A program made the position numbers and the translations under genes. This document shows positions 21,836 to 28,760 of a stretch of DNA of 37,515 bases, piece by piece. The notes under the pieces are model-generated. The model was not told the DNA's origin, searched no databases, and worked only from the letters and a program-made list of their open reading frames with translations. Positions within the stretch are counted from its first letter, which is position 1. The number at the start of each line of letters is the position of its first letter. Origin of the DNA: an uncultured Bacteroidales bacterium (GTDB lineage: Bacteria; Bacteroidota; Bacteroidia; Bacteroidales; Paludibacteraceae); the NCBI GenBank assembly GCA_902792535.1, contig CADAZU010000022.1:1-37515 (forward strand). Direction: 5' to 3'.

Positions 21836-24453
21836 ATAAACCGTCCTGTCACGGACTTTTTGTCCTTTCTGATCTCTTCTACGCTGCCGGTAGCAACTAC
21901 CGTTCCGCCGCCGCGACCGCCTTCCGGACCCATGTCGATAATATGGTCGCAGGCTTTGATCACATCGGTGTTGTGCTCGATGATCACTACCGTGTTGCCT
22001 TTGTCCACCAGCCGCCGGAGTACGCCCAGCAGCACGCGGATGTCCTCGAAATGCAGACCTGTCGTTGGTTCGTCTAATATATATAAGGTCTTGCCGGTGC
22101 TCGGTCTGGATAGCTCGGTCGCCAGTTTGATGCGCTGGCTCTCGCCGCCGGAGAGGGAAGTGGACGACTGACCCAATTTTATATATCCTAATCCGACGTC
22201 CTGAATGGTCTTGATCTTGCGAAGTATCTTGGGTTGCGGCTCAAAGAACTCCACGGCTTGATTAACGGTCATGTCCAGCACGTCGGCGATACTTTTGCCT
22301 TTCCATCGCACCTCCAGCGTCTCGCGGTTGTACCGCTGTCCGCCGCACACCTCGCACGGCACATACACATCCGGCATGAAATGCATCTGAATGGTCTTGT
22401 ATCCGTTGCCCGCACACTCCTCGCAACGACCGCCTTTGGCGTTGAAACTGAACCGTCCGGATTTCCATCCGCGGATCTTCGCTTCCGGCAGCTGCGCAAA
22501 TAGTTCGCGGATGTCGTTGAAGACATTGGTATAGGTCGCCGGATTAGACCGCGGCGTGCGACCGATGGGAGACTGATCGACGTTGATCACTTTGTCGATA
22601 TGTTCGACGCCTTCTATCTTCTCGTACGGCAGCGGCGGTTGTTTGGAGCGGTAGAATTTCTGGCTCAGGATGGGGTAGAGTGTCTGGTTGATGAGACTGC
22701 TCTTGCCGCTTCCGCTCACGCCCGTCACGCATACCATCTTGCCCAGCGGAATCTCGATCGTCACGTTCTTGAGGTTATTGCCCGTGCAACCCGACAAACG
22801 GATCACCCGTCCCTCTGACATCTGATGGCTGACAGCTGACGGCTGACTTCTGACTTCCCGTTCTCCTTTCAGGTATTGGGCGGTGAGCGTCTCTGTCTTC
22901 AGCAGCTCCTCCGGCGTGCCCGAGAACAGCACTTTGCCGCCTAAGCGACCGGCTTTCGGACCTATGTCAACGATCCAGTCGGCTTGGCGCATCATCTCCT
23001 CGTCGTGTTCTACCACGATCACGGAGTTGCCTAAATCGCGCAGCTCTTTCAGGCTGTTGATCAGCCGCTCGTTGTCGCGTTGGTGCAAACCGATGGACGG
23101 CTCGTCCAATATATATAGTACGTTCACCAGACGGCTTCCGATCTGTGTTGCCAAACGGATTCGCTGGCTCTCGCCGCCGGACAGACTCTCGCTGCTGCGT
23201 CCCAGACTCAGGTAACTCAGACCCACCGACTGCATGAACCGCAACCGCGTACAAATCTCTTTCAGTATCGGTTCCGCGATCGCTTTCTGTTTCTCCGACA
23301 GCTGAGAGCTGATGGCTGACAGCTCTTTCAGCAACTCATCTATATCCATGCTCGCGAGCTCGTCTATGTTGTATTTGCCGATGCGGTAACTCAGCGATTC
23401 TTTGCTCAGCCGCTTGCCGCCGCATTCCGGACAAACAACCCATTCTTCTTGCTCTTCGTCCTCGTCACCCGTAGCTGATAACCCGTCACCCGTAACCGCT
23501 TGCAATTCCTCCCACCAGTTCTCCTGCCGGATGGCTTCGTCAATGTCCTCCTTTGTACTTTGTACATTGTCCCTTTGTACCTTTCCCAGTCCTTTGCAGC
23601 ACGGACACCAGCCGGACGGGCTGTTGAAAGAGAAGGTATGCGGAGCGGGTTCCTGATAACTCAATCCCGTCTCAGGGCACATCAGACTCCGGCTGAAGAA
23701 TCTGATTCCTGATGGCTGATCGCTGATGGCTATCCCCATCACGCCGTTGCCTTGCGTCATTGCCCGATCCACGCTCTGCCGTATCCGCCGCAGATCATTC
23801 TCGTCCCCGTTCTCCTTCACCTTCAATCGGTCAACCACCACTTCAATCGAGTGCATTTTGTATCGGTCGAGCTTCATTCCGGCTACGATCTCCTGCACTT
23901 CGCCGTCCACGCGCACATGCACATACCCCTTCTTGCGCAGGCTCTCAAACAGCTCTTTGTAATGACCTTTCCGACCGCTCACCATCGGCGCTAAAAGCAG
24001 GATCTTCTTGCCCGCGTACTCACGCTCGATCAGCTCGATGATTTCCTCGTCGGTGTAATGTACCATTTTCTTGCCGGATAGATACGAATAGGCTTCTCCG
24101 GCTCGCGCAAACAGCAGTCGCAGAAAATCATACACCTCTGTCACCGTTCCGACGGTCGAACGGGGATTCTTGCTCGTGGTCTTTTGATCGATGGAAATAA
24201 CGGGACTCAGACCGGTTATCTTGTCCACGTCGGGACGCTGCATCTGACCTATGAAACCGCGGGCATAGGACGAAAAAGTCTCCATGTACCGCCGCTGACC
24301 TTCGGCAAAGATGGTGTCGAAAGCCAACGACGACTTACCCGAACCGCTCAGTCCGGTGATCACTGTCAGTTTCTTGCGGGGGATGGACACGCTGATATTC
24401 TTCAGGTTATGCACCCTCGCCCCGATCACTTCTATCTTCCCTTCGTCCTTCAT
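21832..24453 (-). CDS. uvrA: Excinuclease ABC subunit A
   Basis: UvrA recognises DNA damage in nucleotide excision repair. The 873 residues contain Walker A (TGLSGSGKSSLAFDTIF), the UvrB-binding region after it, zinc cysteines (WCPCCKGLG with VVCPECGGKRL; later CEECAGNGYK with CEVCGGQRY), signature LSGGESQRIRLA and Walker B LYILDEPSIGLHQRD. The second ATPase half has GVSGSGKSSLIN, LSGGESQRIKLA and LYILDEPTTGLHFED. Typical UvrA has about 930-950 residues; the shortfall is largely between the first zinc pairs. Five repeat-derived stretches lie at residues 241-251, 291-302, 319-330, 377-386 and 533-547, all in variable regions. The start at 24453 is the last of five ATGs spaced 22 bases apart in its leader. 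Confidence 0.93.
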   Translation of the reverse strand: MKDEGKIEVIGARVHNLKNISVSIPRKKLTVITGLSGSGKSSLAFDTIFAEGQRRYMETFSSYARGFIGQMQRPDVDKITGLSPVISIDQKTTSKNPRSTVGTVTEVYDFLRLLFARAGEAYSYLSGKKMVHYTDEEIIELIEREYAGKKILLLAPMVSGRKGHYKELFESLRKKGYVHVRVDGEVQEIVAGMKLDRYKMHSIEVVVDRLKVKENGDENDLRRIRQSVDRAMTQGNGVMGIAISDQPSGIRFFSRSLMCPETGLSYQEPAPHTFSFNSPSGWCPCCKGLGKVQRDNVQSTKEDIDEAIRQENWWEELQAVTGDGLSATGDEDEEQEEWVVCPECGGKRLSKESLSYRIGKYNIDELASMDIDELLKELSAISSQLSEKQKAIAEPILKEICTRLRFMQSVGLSYLSLGRSSESLSGGESQRIRLATQIGSRLVNVLYILDEPSIGLHQRDNERLINSLKELRDLGNSVIVVEHDEEMMRQADWIVDIGPKAGRLGGKVLFSGTPEELLKTETLTAQYLKGEREVRSQPSAVSHQMSEGRVIRLSGCTGNNLKNVTIEIPLGKMVCVTGVSGSGKSSLINQTLYPILSQKFYRSKQPPLPYEKIEGVEHIDKVINVDQSPIGRTPRSNPATYTNVFNDIRELFAQLPEAKIRGWKSGRFSFNAKGGRCEECAGNGYKTIQMHFMPDVYVPCEVCGGQRYNRETLEVRWKGKSIADVLDMTVNQAVEFFEPQPKILRKIKTIQDVGLGYIKLGQSSTSLSGGESQRIKLATELSRPSTGKTLYILDEPTTGLHFEDIRVLLGVLRRLVDKGNTVVIIEHNTDVIKACDHIIDMGPEGGRGGGTVVATGSVEEIRKDKKSVTGRFI
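22813..22857 (-). repeat. In-frame GGCTGACAGCTGA repeat, uvrA residues 533-547
   Basis: Coding strand: AAGTCAG, AAGTCAG, CCGTCAG, CTGTCAG, CCATCAG, ATGTCAG, six degenerate heptamers encoding V-R-S-Q-P-S-A-V-S-H-Q-M-S-E, placed before the second ATPase half. Confidence 0.9.
23295..23325 (-). repeat. In-frame GCTGATGGCTGACAG repeat, uvrA residues 377-386
   Basis: Coding strand: CTGTCAG, CCATCAG, CTCTCAG, CTGTCGG: four heptamers encoding L-S-A-I-S-S-Q-L-S. Confidence 0.85.
23463..23498 (-). repeat. In-frame ACGGGTGACG repeat, uvrA residues 319-330
   Basis: Plus strand reads CGTCACCCGTAGCTGATAAC then CCGTCACCCGTAACC. It encodes V-T-G-D-G-L-S-A-T-G-D between the zinc cysteine pairs. Confidence 0.8.
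23548..23583 (-). repeat. In-frame AAGTAC-family repeat, uvrA residues 291-302
   Basis: Coding strand: AAAGGGACAATGTACAAAGT then ACAAAGGAGG. It encodes V-Q-R-D-N-V-Q-S-T-K, in the same orientation and frame as the korA family. Confidence 0.75.
23699..23732 (-). repeat. In-frame GGCTGATCGCTGATGGC repeat, uvrA residues 241-251
   Basis: Coding strand: GCCATCAGCGATCAGCCATC then AGGAATCAG. It encodes A-I-S-D-Q-P-S-G-I-R. Confidence 0.8.
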
Positions 24454-24553
24454 AGGCTAACTGGTCATCCTTCATAGGCTAACCGGTCATCCTTCATAGG
24501 CTAACCGGTCGTCCTTCATAGGCTAACCGGTCATCCTTCATAGGCTAACCGGC
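24445..24553. repeat. 22-base tandem repeat in the uvrA leader, about five copies
   Basis: The unit on the coding strand is CCGGTTAGCCTATGAAGGA plus TGA. ATGs fall at 24541, 24519, 24497, 24475 and 24453. Because 22 is not a multiple of three, each upstream ATG opens a short frame out of phase with uvrA. The units abut without spacers, so this is not a CRISPR. Confidence 0.93.
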
Positions 24554-24555
24554 TA

Positions 24556-24586
24556 CAAAATTACTGCTTTTTTTGCACATACGCAA
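24556..24586 (-). promoter_or_regulatory. Promoter of uvrA-antiporter
   Basis: Minus strand: TTG (24586-24584), 20 bases ending in an A-run and GCAG, TAATTTTG (24563-24556), then TAGC. The transcript should begin just before the 22-base repeats. Confidence 0.8.
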
Positions 24587-24842
24587 GAATTTGCTGTTTT
24601 TTCTCAAAATATTTTACTTTTCGCCCTCCAAAACGTCTTATCTCGCTCCGCTCGAACGATTCTTTCCGCCGGTTTGTACTTTGTCCATTGCGTCCAAATT
24701 TTATTTGGACACGGCTCTGCCGTCCTCTCTCTGCATTTCTCGCGCATTCTTGCGCAAACCCTATGTTGTTCCTTTCGTCTTTTTCTTCTTGGTAGTTTCA
24801 GGGCGATGCCATCGCCCGCCCTTTCGTTTTTTTTCAAAAAAT
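24587..24842. other. Intergenic region with a cluster of four hairpins
   Basis: No gene is seen. Hairpins: GTCCAAA/TTTGGAC (24692-24710), ACGGC/GCCGT (24711-24723), GCGCA/TGCGC (24742-24755) and GGGCGAT/ATCGCCC (24801-24817). The region lies between two outward promoters, so it should not be transcribed by either. Confidence 0.65.
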
Positions 24843-24873
24843 TTGCATATTCCAATTATTTTTTGTACCTTTG
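24843..24873 (+). promoter_or_regulatory. Promoter upstream of the 19-codon ORF and 216-residue gene
   Basis: TTG (24843-24845), 20 bases, TACCTTTG (24866-24873), then CACC. The match to the Bacteroidota consensus is full. Confidence 0.8.
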
Positions 24874-24881
24874 CACCCGAA

Positions 24882-24941
24882 ATGAAGTCCGAATCGACCC
24901 TAAATAAGGCCCGCATAAGGGTACCTTCGTGGGTGTTCTAG
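24882..24941 (+). CDS. Possible 19-residue leader peptide
   Basis: ATG at 24882 to TAG at 24939-24941 encodes MKSESTLNKARIRVPSWVF. The ATG is only about nine bases after the -7 element, so it lies at or very near the transcript 5' end and could be translated from a leaderless or nearly leaderless message. The product is basic and ends in an aromatic-rich tail. No family is recognised. It precedes the 216-residue gene by 56 bases. It may be chance. Confidence 0.4.
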   Translation: MKSESTLNKARIRVPSWVF

Positions 24942-24997
24942 ACTTTTATTAATTTATACTACGACACAAAAGACTGAAACACAGTACATTACGCGCC

Positions 24998-25648
24998 ATG
25001 GCAATGCACTTGAAAACCATAGTAATTAACCGTTTGAAATGGGATGGATTCGATTTTGTCTCACTTCCGGCGTCTGCCACGCCTCACAAACGGGGTGTGC
25101 ACTATTTCCATGCCTGCGTGGGAGTGAAAGCCTTGTGGGGTGCCATGGACACACGTAAAGAAGGCCAGCACTACAAAAAGCGCATCGTCGTTCGCCCTTC
25201 CCGCTTCCGTGACGGACTCTTCGAACTCTACACATACCATTTCCCGAAACACTGGTCTGCCGCCTGTGTCGCCAACCGCGAGTTGATCAAAGAAGCCCAA
25301 CGTCTGGCGCACGCCATCGAGCATGACCATTCCTTGGAAGCTCTCACTTGGCGCGTACGCTTCTTCAACCATTATTTTACGGTCGTCAAAGGCGGCGCAA
25401 AGCCTGAAGAAGGCATGAAACGCTATTCGCGTTTTTATCAATATACCTATGTGGCTATTTACCGCCAGCTGCAGGCGGAGCGCAAGAAAGCGCAGGAAGA
25501 GGTCAATTTGGACGATTTGAGTTTTGAGGAAATCAATGTCTCGACCATTCCATTGAAGGGGAACAGGGCATTCTCGCGCACTTTTTGGCAGGAATGGGAC
25601 GCAACCAGGGCGCAAAGACCCATAAAACCACCTGTTTTCCAAACATAA
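24998..25648 (+). CDS. Uncharacterised 216-residue protein
   Basis: I do not recognise this family. From the ATG at 24998 (an alternative is 25004) it encodes a soluble basic protein, rich in aromatic residues and arginine/histidine, with no signal peptide or membrane segment. Notable stretches are GVHYFHACVGVKALWGAMD, KKRIVVRPSRFRDGLFELYT, WRVRFFNHYFTVVKGG and RFYQYTYVAIYRQLQAERK. A charged C-terminal part follows (EEVNLDDLSFEEINVS). Coding character is good: consistent codon use and GC matching neighbours. It is a monocistronic unit with its own strong promoter and a leader of more than 120 bases, between uvrA and the rplM operon. Abundant arginine and aromatic residues would suit nucleic-acid binding, but this is a guess. 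Confidence 0.75.
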   Translation: MAMHLKTIVINRLKWDGFDFVSLPASATPHKRGVHYFHACVGVKALWGAMDTRKEGQHYKKRIVVRPSRFRDGLFELYTYHFPKHWSAACVANRELIKEAQRLAHAIEHDHSLEALTWRVRFFNHYFTVVKGGAKPEEGMKRYSRFYQYTYVAIYRQLQAERKKAQEEVNLDDLSFEEINVSTIPLKGNRAFSRTFWQEWDATRAQRPIKPPVFQT

Positions 25649-25874
25649 TTGTATTTTCTTGCATGTCTAATGGCGTGTACATCGTGCTAAATGCACTTTT
25701 TTTGAATTTTCTTGCTGAAAAATTTGGTCATGTCAAAAAAAAGTAGTAATTTTGCAGCCGTTTTGCGCGTGTTATTGCGCGAACGCATATAAACATATTT
25801 ATTAATCGCCGAATCGGGCAGTGCGGAAACGCTTAATAGATGTCTGTCGGTTCGGTCTAAAACAAACAAAATTA
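25649..25874 (+). promoter_or_regulatory. rplM promoter and structured leader
   Basis: The promoter is TTG (25724-25726), 20 bases, TAATTTTG (25747-25754). The leader of about 115 bases can fold as stacked helices: CCGAA (25809-25813) with TTCGG (25851-25855), GGCAG (25817-25821) with CTGTC (25844-25848, one G-U), and an inner GCG-GAAA-CGC (25823-25832). A ribosomal-protein autoregulatory site is a fair guess. Confidence 0.6.
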
Positions 25875-26330
25875 ATGGAATACAATTCGTACAAAACAGT
25901 GTCGGTGAACAAGGCTACCGCTAAGAAAGAGTGGGTGGTTATCGACGCTGAGGGCCAGATTCTGGGCCGTATGGCTTCCAAGGTAGCAAAACTGCTCCGC
26001 GGTAAGTACAAACCGAGCTACACTCCGAACGTGGACTGTGGCGACAACGTAATTATTATCAATGCCGGCAAAGTACAGCTGACCGGAAACAAATGGAACG
26101 ACCGCGTATATGTACGCTACACCGGTTTTCCGGGTGGCCAGCGTGAGTTCACTCCGGCTGACCTGCTCGCCAAAGGCGCAGACAAACTCGTTCGCCGCGT
26201 AGTAAAAGGCATGCTGCCGAAGAACCGTCTCGGCGCTCGTCAGATCACGAACCTCTATATCTTCGAAGGTCCGGAGCACAACATGCAGGCACAACAACCC
26301 AAAGTAATTGATATCAACACCCTCAAATAA
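25875..26330 (+). CDS. rplM: 50S ribosomal protein L13
   Basis: The 151 residues from the ATG at 25875 begin MEYNSYKTVSVNKATAKKEW. They contain VDCGDNVIIINAGKVQLTGN, the KVYxRYTG-like VYVRYTGFPGG and VKGMLPKNRLGARQ, all typical of L13. The frame is open upstream to 25821, but the conserved N-terminus starts here. It is the first gene of the rplM-rpsI-rpsB-tsf cluster characteristic of Bacteroidota and lies nine bases before rpsI. Confidence 0.97.
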   Translation: MEYNSYKTVSVNKATAKKEWVVIDAEGQILGRMASKVAKLLRGKYKPSYTPNVDCGDNVIIINAGKVQLTGNKWNDRVYVRYTGFPGGQREFTPADLLAKGADKLVRRVVKGMLPKNRLGARQITNLYIFEGPEHNMQAQQPKVIDINTLK

Positions 26331-26339
26331 TAGAAGCAA

Positions 26340-26726
26340 ATGGAAACAGTTAATGCATTAGGACGTCGTAAAGAGGCAGTAGCCCGCGTTTACGTAAACG
26401 AAGGAAGCGGCAAGATCGTGATCAACGGCCGCGACATCGAGACTTATTTCCCGTCTTCTATTCTGCGCTATATCGTGCTCCAGCCGCTGAACAAACTCGG
26501 CGTGGCTGAGAAATACGATATCAAGGTGACCCTTGACGGCGGTGGTTTCAAAGGTCAGGCAGAGGCTCTCCGTCTGGCTATCGCCCGCGCTCTGGTGAAG
26601 ATCAATCCGGAAGACAAGGTCGCTCTGAAGGCAGAAGGCTTCATGACTCGTGACGCTCGTGAGGTTGAGCGTAAGAAACCGGGTCAGCCGAAGGCTCGTA
26701 AGCACTTCCAGTTCAGTAAGCGTTAA
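26340..26726 (+). CDS. rpsI: 30S ribosomal protein S9
   Basis: The 128 residues contain NALGRRKEAVARVYV, the PLNKLG turn, TLDGGGFKGQAEALRLAIAR and the conserved basic tail ending FSKR, which reaches the P-site tRNA. It follows rplM directly, as in most bacteria. A hairpin eight bases after the stop may partly end transcription before rpsB. Confidence 0.98.
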   Translation: METVNALGRRKEAVARVYVNEGSGKIVINGRDIETYFPSSILRYIVLQPLNKLGVAEKYDIKVTLDGGGFKGQAEALRLAIARALVKINPEDKVALKAEGFMTRDAREVERKKPGQPKARKHFQFSKR

Positions 26727-26733
26727 TACTCCA

Positions 26734-26768
26734 AATCGTGTGGACTCCTACGGGATTACCACACGATT
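26734..26768 (+). terminator. Hairpin after rpsI, possible terminator or attenuator
   Basis: AATCGTGTGG (26734-26743) pairs perfectly with CCACACGATT (26759-26768), loop 15, followed by GTTTTGGG. The U-run is short, so partial termination is more likely than a full stop. Confidence 0.6.
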
Positions 26769-26798
26769 GTTTTGGGTTGTCCAACGCCTGCGTGCGTG

Positions 26799-26825
26799 CG
26801 CGTAATAATATATAAGGTTTACGCG
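26799..26825 (+). promoter_or_regulatory. Hairpin in the rpsB leader
   Basis: CGCGTAA (26799-26805) pairs with TTACGCG (26819-26825), loop 13. No clear Bacteroidota promoter is seen between rpsI and rpsB, so rpsB is probably read through from rplM. The stem may mark an S2 control site. Confidence 0.4.
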
Positions 26826-26860
26826 TGAAAGACCGACCCGAAAGAACGGAGAAATAATAT

Positions 26861-26893
26861 TTTATTATTCATTAATCATTAATCATTAAAAAT
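26861..26893. repeat. ATTAATC heptamer tract before rpsB
   Basis: ATTATTC, ATTAATC, ATTAATC, ATTAAAA lead directly into the GTG start of rpsB. Period 7. Confidence 0.85.
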
Positions 26894-26894
26894 T

Positions 26895-27722
26895 GTGAGA
26901 ACAAATTTTGATCAACTTCTCGAGGCTGGCGCACATTTCGGCCACCTCAAACGCAAATGGAATCCGGCTATGGCTCCGTACATCTACATGGAGCGCAACG
27001 GTATTCACATCATCGACCTCAACAAAACTGCCCTGAAGATTGACGAGGCAGCAGAGGCACTCAAGAACCTCGCTCGCAGCGGCCGCAAAGTACTCTTTGT
27101 CGGTACCAAGAAACAGGCTCAAGAGGTAGTTGCTGCACACGCTCAGGAAATCGGTATGCCGTACATCACCGAGCGTTGGGCTGGCGGTATGCTGACCAAC
27201 TTCCCGACCATCCGCAAGGCGGTTAAGAAAATGGGTCAGATCGACAAGATGATGACCGACGGTACGCTGGAGAACGTTTCCAAACGTGAGAAACTGCAAA
27301 TCACCCGTCAACGCGAGAAACTGGAGAAGAACCTCGGTTCTATCGCAGACATGACCCGCCTTCCGAGCGCTGTGTTTGTAGTCGATGTAATGAAAGAGCA
27401 CATCGCTGTAGCAGAGGCTAACCGCCTCGGAATCCCTGTATTCGGTATCGTAGATACGAACTCGAACCCGAACAACATCGATTTCGTTATTCCTGCTAAT
27501 GACGATGCTACCAAAGCTATCGACGTCATCCTCGGTGCTGTATGCGACGCTATCAAAGAGGGTCTCGAGGAGCGCAAGGTAGAGAAAGCAGACGAAGAGG
27601 CTGCAGCAGAGCAGGCTAACGCAGAGGCTCCGGCACCCAAAGAGCGCCGTCAACGCATCCGCAAAGCAACTCCGAAAGCAGAGAAACCCGCCGAGGAGAA
27701 ACCCGCAGAGGACGCAGAGTAA
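26895..27722 (+). CDS. rpsB: 30S ribosomal protein S2
   Basis: The 275 residues start at GTG 26895; the codon before is out of frame with a stop, so there is no longer form. RTNFDQLLEAGAHFGHLKRK, NPAMAPYIYMERNGIHIIDL and WAGGMLTNFPTIRKAVKKM are diagnostic of S2. The C-terminal 45 residues are a low-complexity Ala/Glu/Lys/Pro tail, common in this phylum. It lies 34 bases before tsf, a gap made almost entirely of a heptamer repeat. Confidence 0.97.
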   Translation: MRTNFDQLLEAGAHFGHLKRKWNPAMAPYIYMERNGIHIIDLNKTALKIDEAAEALKNLARSGRKVLFVGTKKQAQEVVAAHAQEIGMPYITERWAGGMLTNFPTIRKAVKKMGQIDKMMTDGTLENVSKREKLQITRQREKLEKNLGSIADMTRLPSAVFVVDVMKEHIAVAEANRLGIPVFGIVDTNSNPNNIDFVIPANDDATKAIDVILGAVCDAIKEGLEERKVEKADEEAAAEQANAEAPAPKERRQRIRKATPKAEKPAEEKPAEDAE

Positions 27723-27754
27723 TTGATAATTGATAATTGATAATTGATAATTAA
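27721..27754. repeat. AATTGAT heptamer repeat between rpsB and tsf
   Basis: Four exact copies of AATTGAT followed by AATTAATT fill the whole space between the two genes and overlap the rpsB stop. Confidence 0.95.
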
Positions 27755-27756
27755 TT

Positions 27757-28749
27757 ATGGCAGTTACATTAGCAGATATCAAGAAATTACGTGACATCAC
27801 CGGTGCAGGTATGATGGACGTAAAGAAAGCATTGGAAGAAGCAAACGGCGACTTCGAGGTAGCGAAGGACTTGCTCCGCAAGCGTGGACAGGCAATCGCA
27901 GCCAAGCGTAGCGACCGTGAGGCTTCCGAAGGTTGCGTACTCGCGAAAGTGAAAGGCAATTTCGGCGCTATCGTTGGCGTAAAATGCGAGACCGACTTCG
28001 TTGCAAAGAACGAGGACTTCGTTGGCATGGTTAAACTGATCCTCGACGCTGCGCTGGACAACAAGATCCGGACGAAAGAGGAACTGGCTGCTCTCAAGGT
28101 CGGCAATTTCACCGTAGCAGAGATCATAACCGAGCGCTCCGGCGTTACCGGAGAGAAGATGGAACTCGCTGACTACGCTTGCCTTGAGGCTCCGGTAGTA
28201 GATGCATACAACCACCTCGGCAACAAACTCAGCTCGCTCGTTGCAGCTGCTGAGGGCGCAGATCACGAGACCGTTCACGGTATCTCCATGCAGGTTGCCG
28301 CTATGAGCCCGATCGCTCTGGACGCAGACCACGTAGCTGAAGAGATAAAGCAGCATGAGCTTTCCGTAGCTATCGAGAAGACCAAACAGGACGAGATCAA
28401 CAAAGCCGTTGAGAACGCACTCCGCAAAGCCGGTATCAATCCTGCTCACGTGGACACGGACGAGCACATTGATTCGAACCAGACCAAGGGCTGGATCACC
28501 GCTGAGCAGGCACAGCAGGCTCGCGAGATCAAGAAGACCGTGGCTGAGGAAGCAGAGGCTAACCTCGCTAACCAGGCTAAGAAGATCGAGATGATCGCAC
28601 AAGGTCGTCTGGGTAAGTTCTTGAAAGAGAACACCCTCGTTGAGCAAGCGTATATCATGAGCGAGAGCAAAGAGCTCGTGAAGGATGTACTCAAAGCAAA
28701 AGGCGTGACAATCCTTGATTTCCGCCGCGTCACATTATCCGCAGAATAA
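27757..28749 (+). CDS. tsf: Elongation factor Ts
   Basis: EF-Ts exchanges GDP for GTP on EF-Tu. The 330 residues have the N-terminal UBA-like domain ([20 protein letters not shown]), the core motif [13 protein letters not shown] and a long coiled region; LVEQAYIM is near the C-terminus. The length is at the upper end for the family but usual for Bacteroidota. The start is ATG at 27757 immediately after the heptamer tract. The next gene starts 11 bases after the stop. Confidence 0.97.
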   Translation: MAVTLADIKKLRDITGAGMMDVKKALEEANGDFEVAKDLLRKRGQAIAAKRSDREASEGCVLAKVKGNFGAIVGVKCETDFVAKNEDFVGMVKLILDAALDNKIRTKEELAALKVGNFTVAEIITERSGVTGEKMELADYACLEAPVVDAYNHLGNKLSSLVAAAEGADHETVHGISMQVAAMSPIALDADHVAEEIKQHELSVAIEKTKQDEINKAVENALRKAGINPAHVDTDEHIDSNQTKGWITAEQAQQAREIKKTVAEEAEANLANQAKKIEMIAQGRLGKFLKENTLVEQAYIMSESKELVKDVLKAKGVTILDFRRVTLSAE

Positions 28750-28760
28750 TGGAGTAATTC

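Noticed and set aside
24445-24553. Possible CRISPR array before uvrA
   Set aside because: The 22-base units abut with no spacers and no cas genes are present.
26886-28127. A 413-codon open frame antisense to rpsB and tsf
   Set aside because: It mirrors the strong codon bias of rpsB and tsf, shows Ser/Leu/Phe-rich composition and no family motifs.
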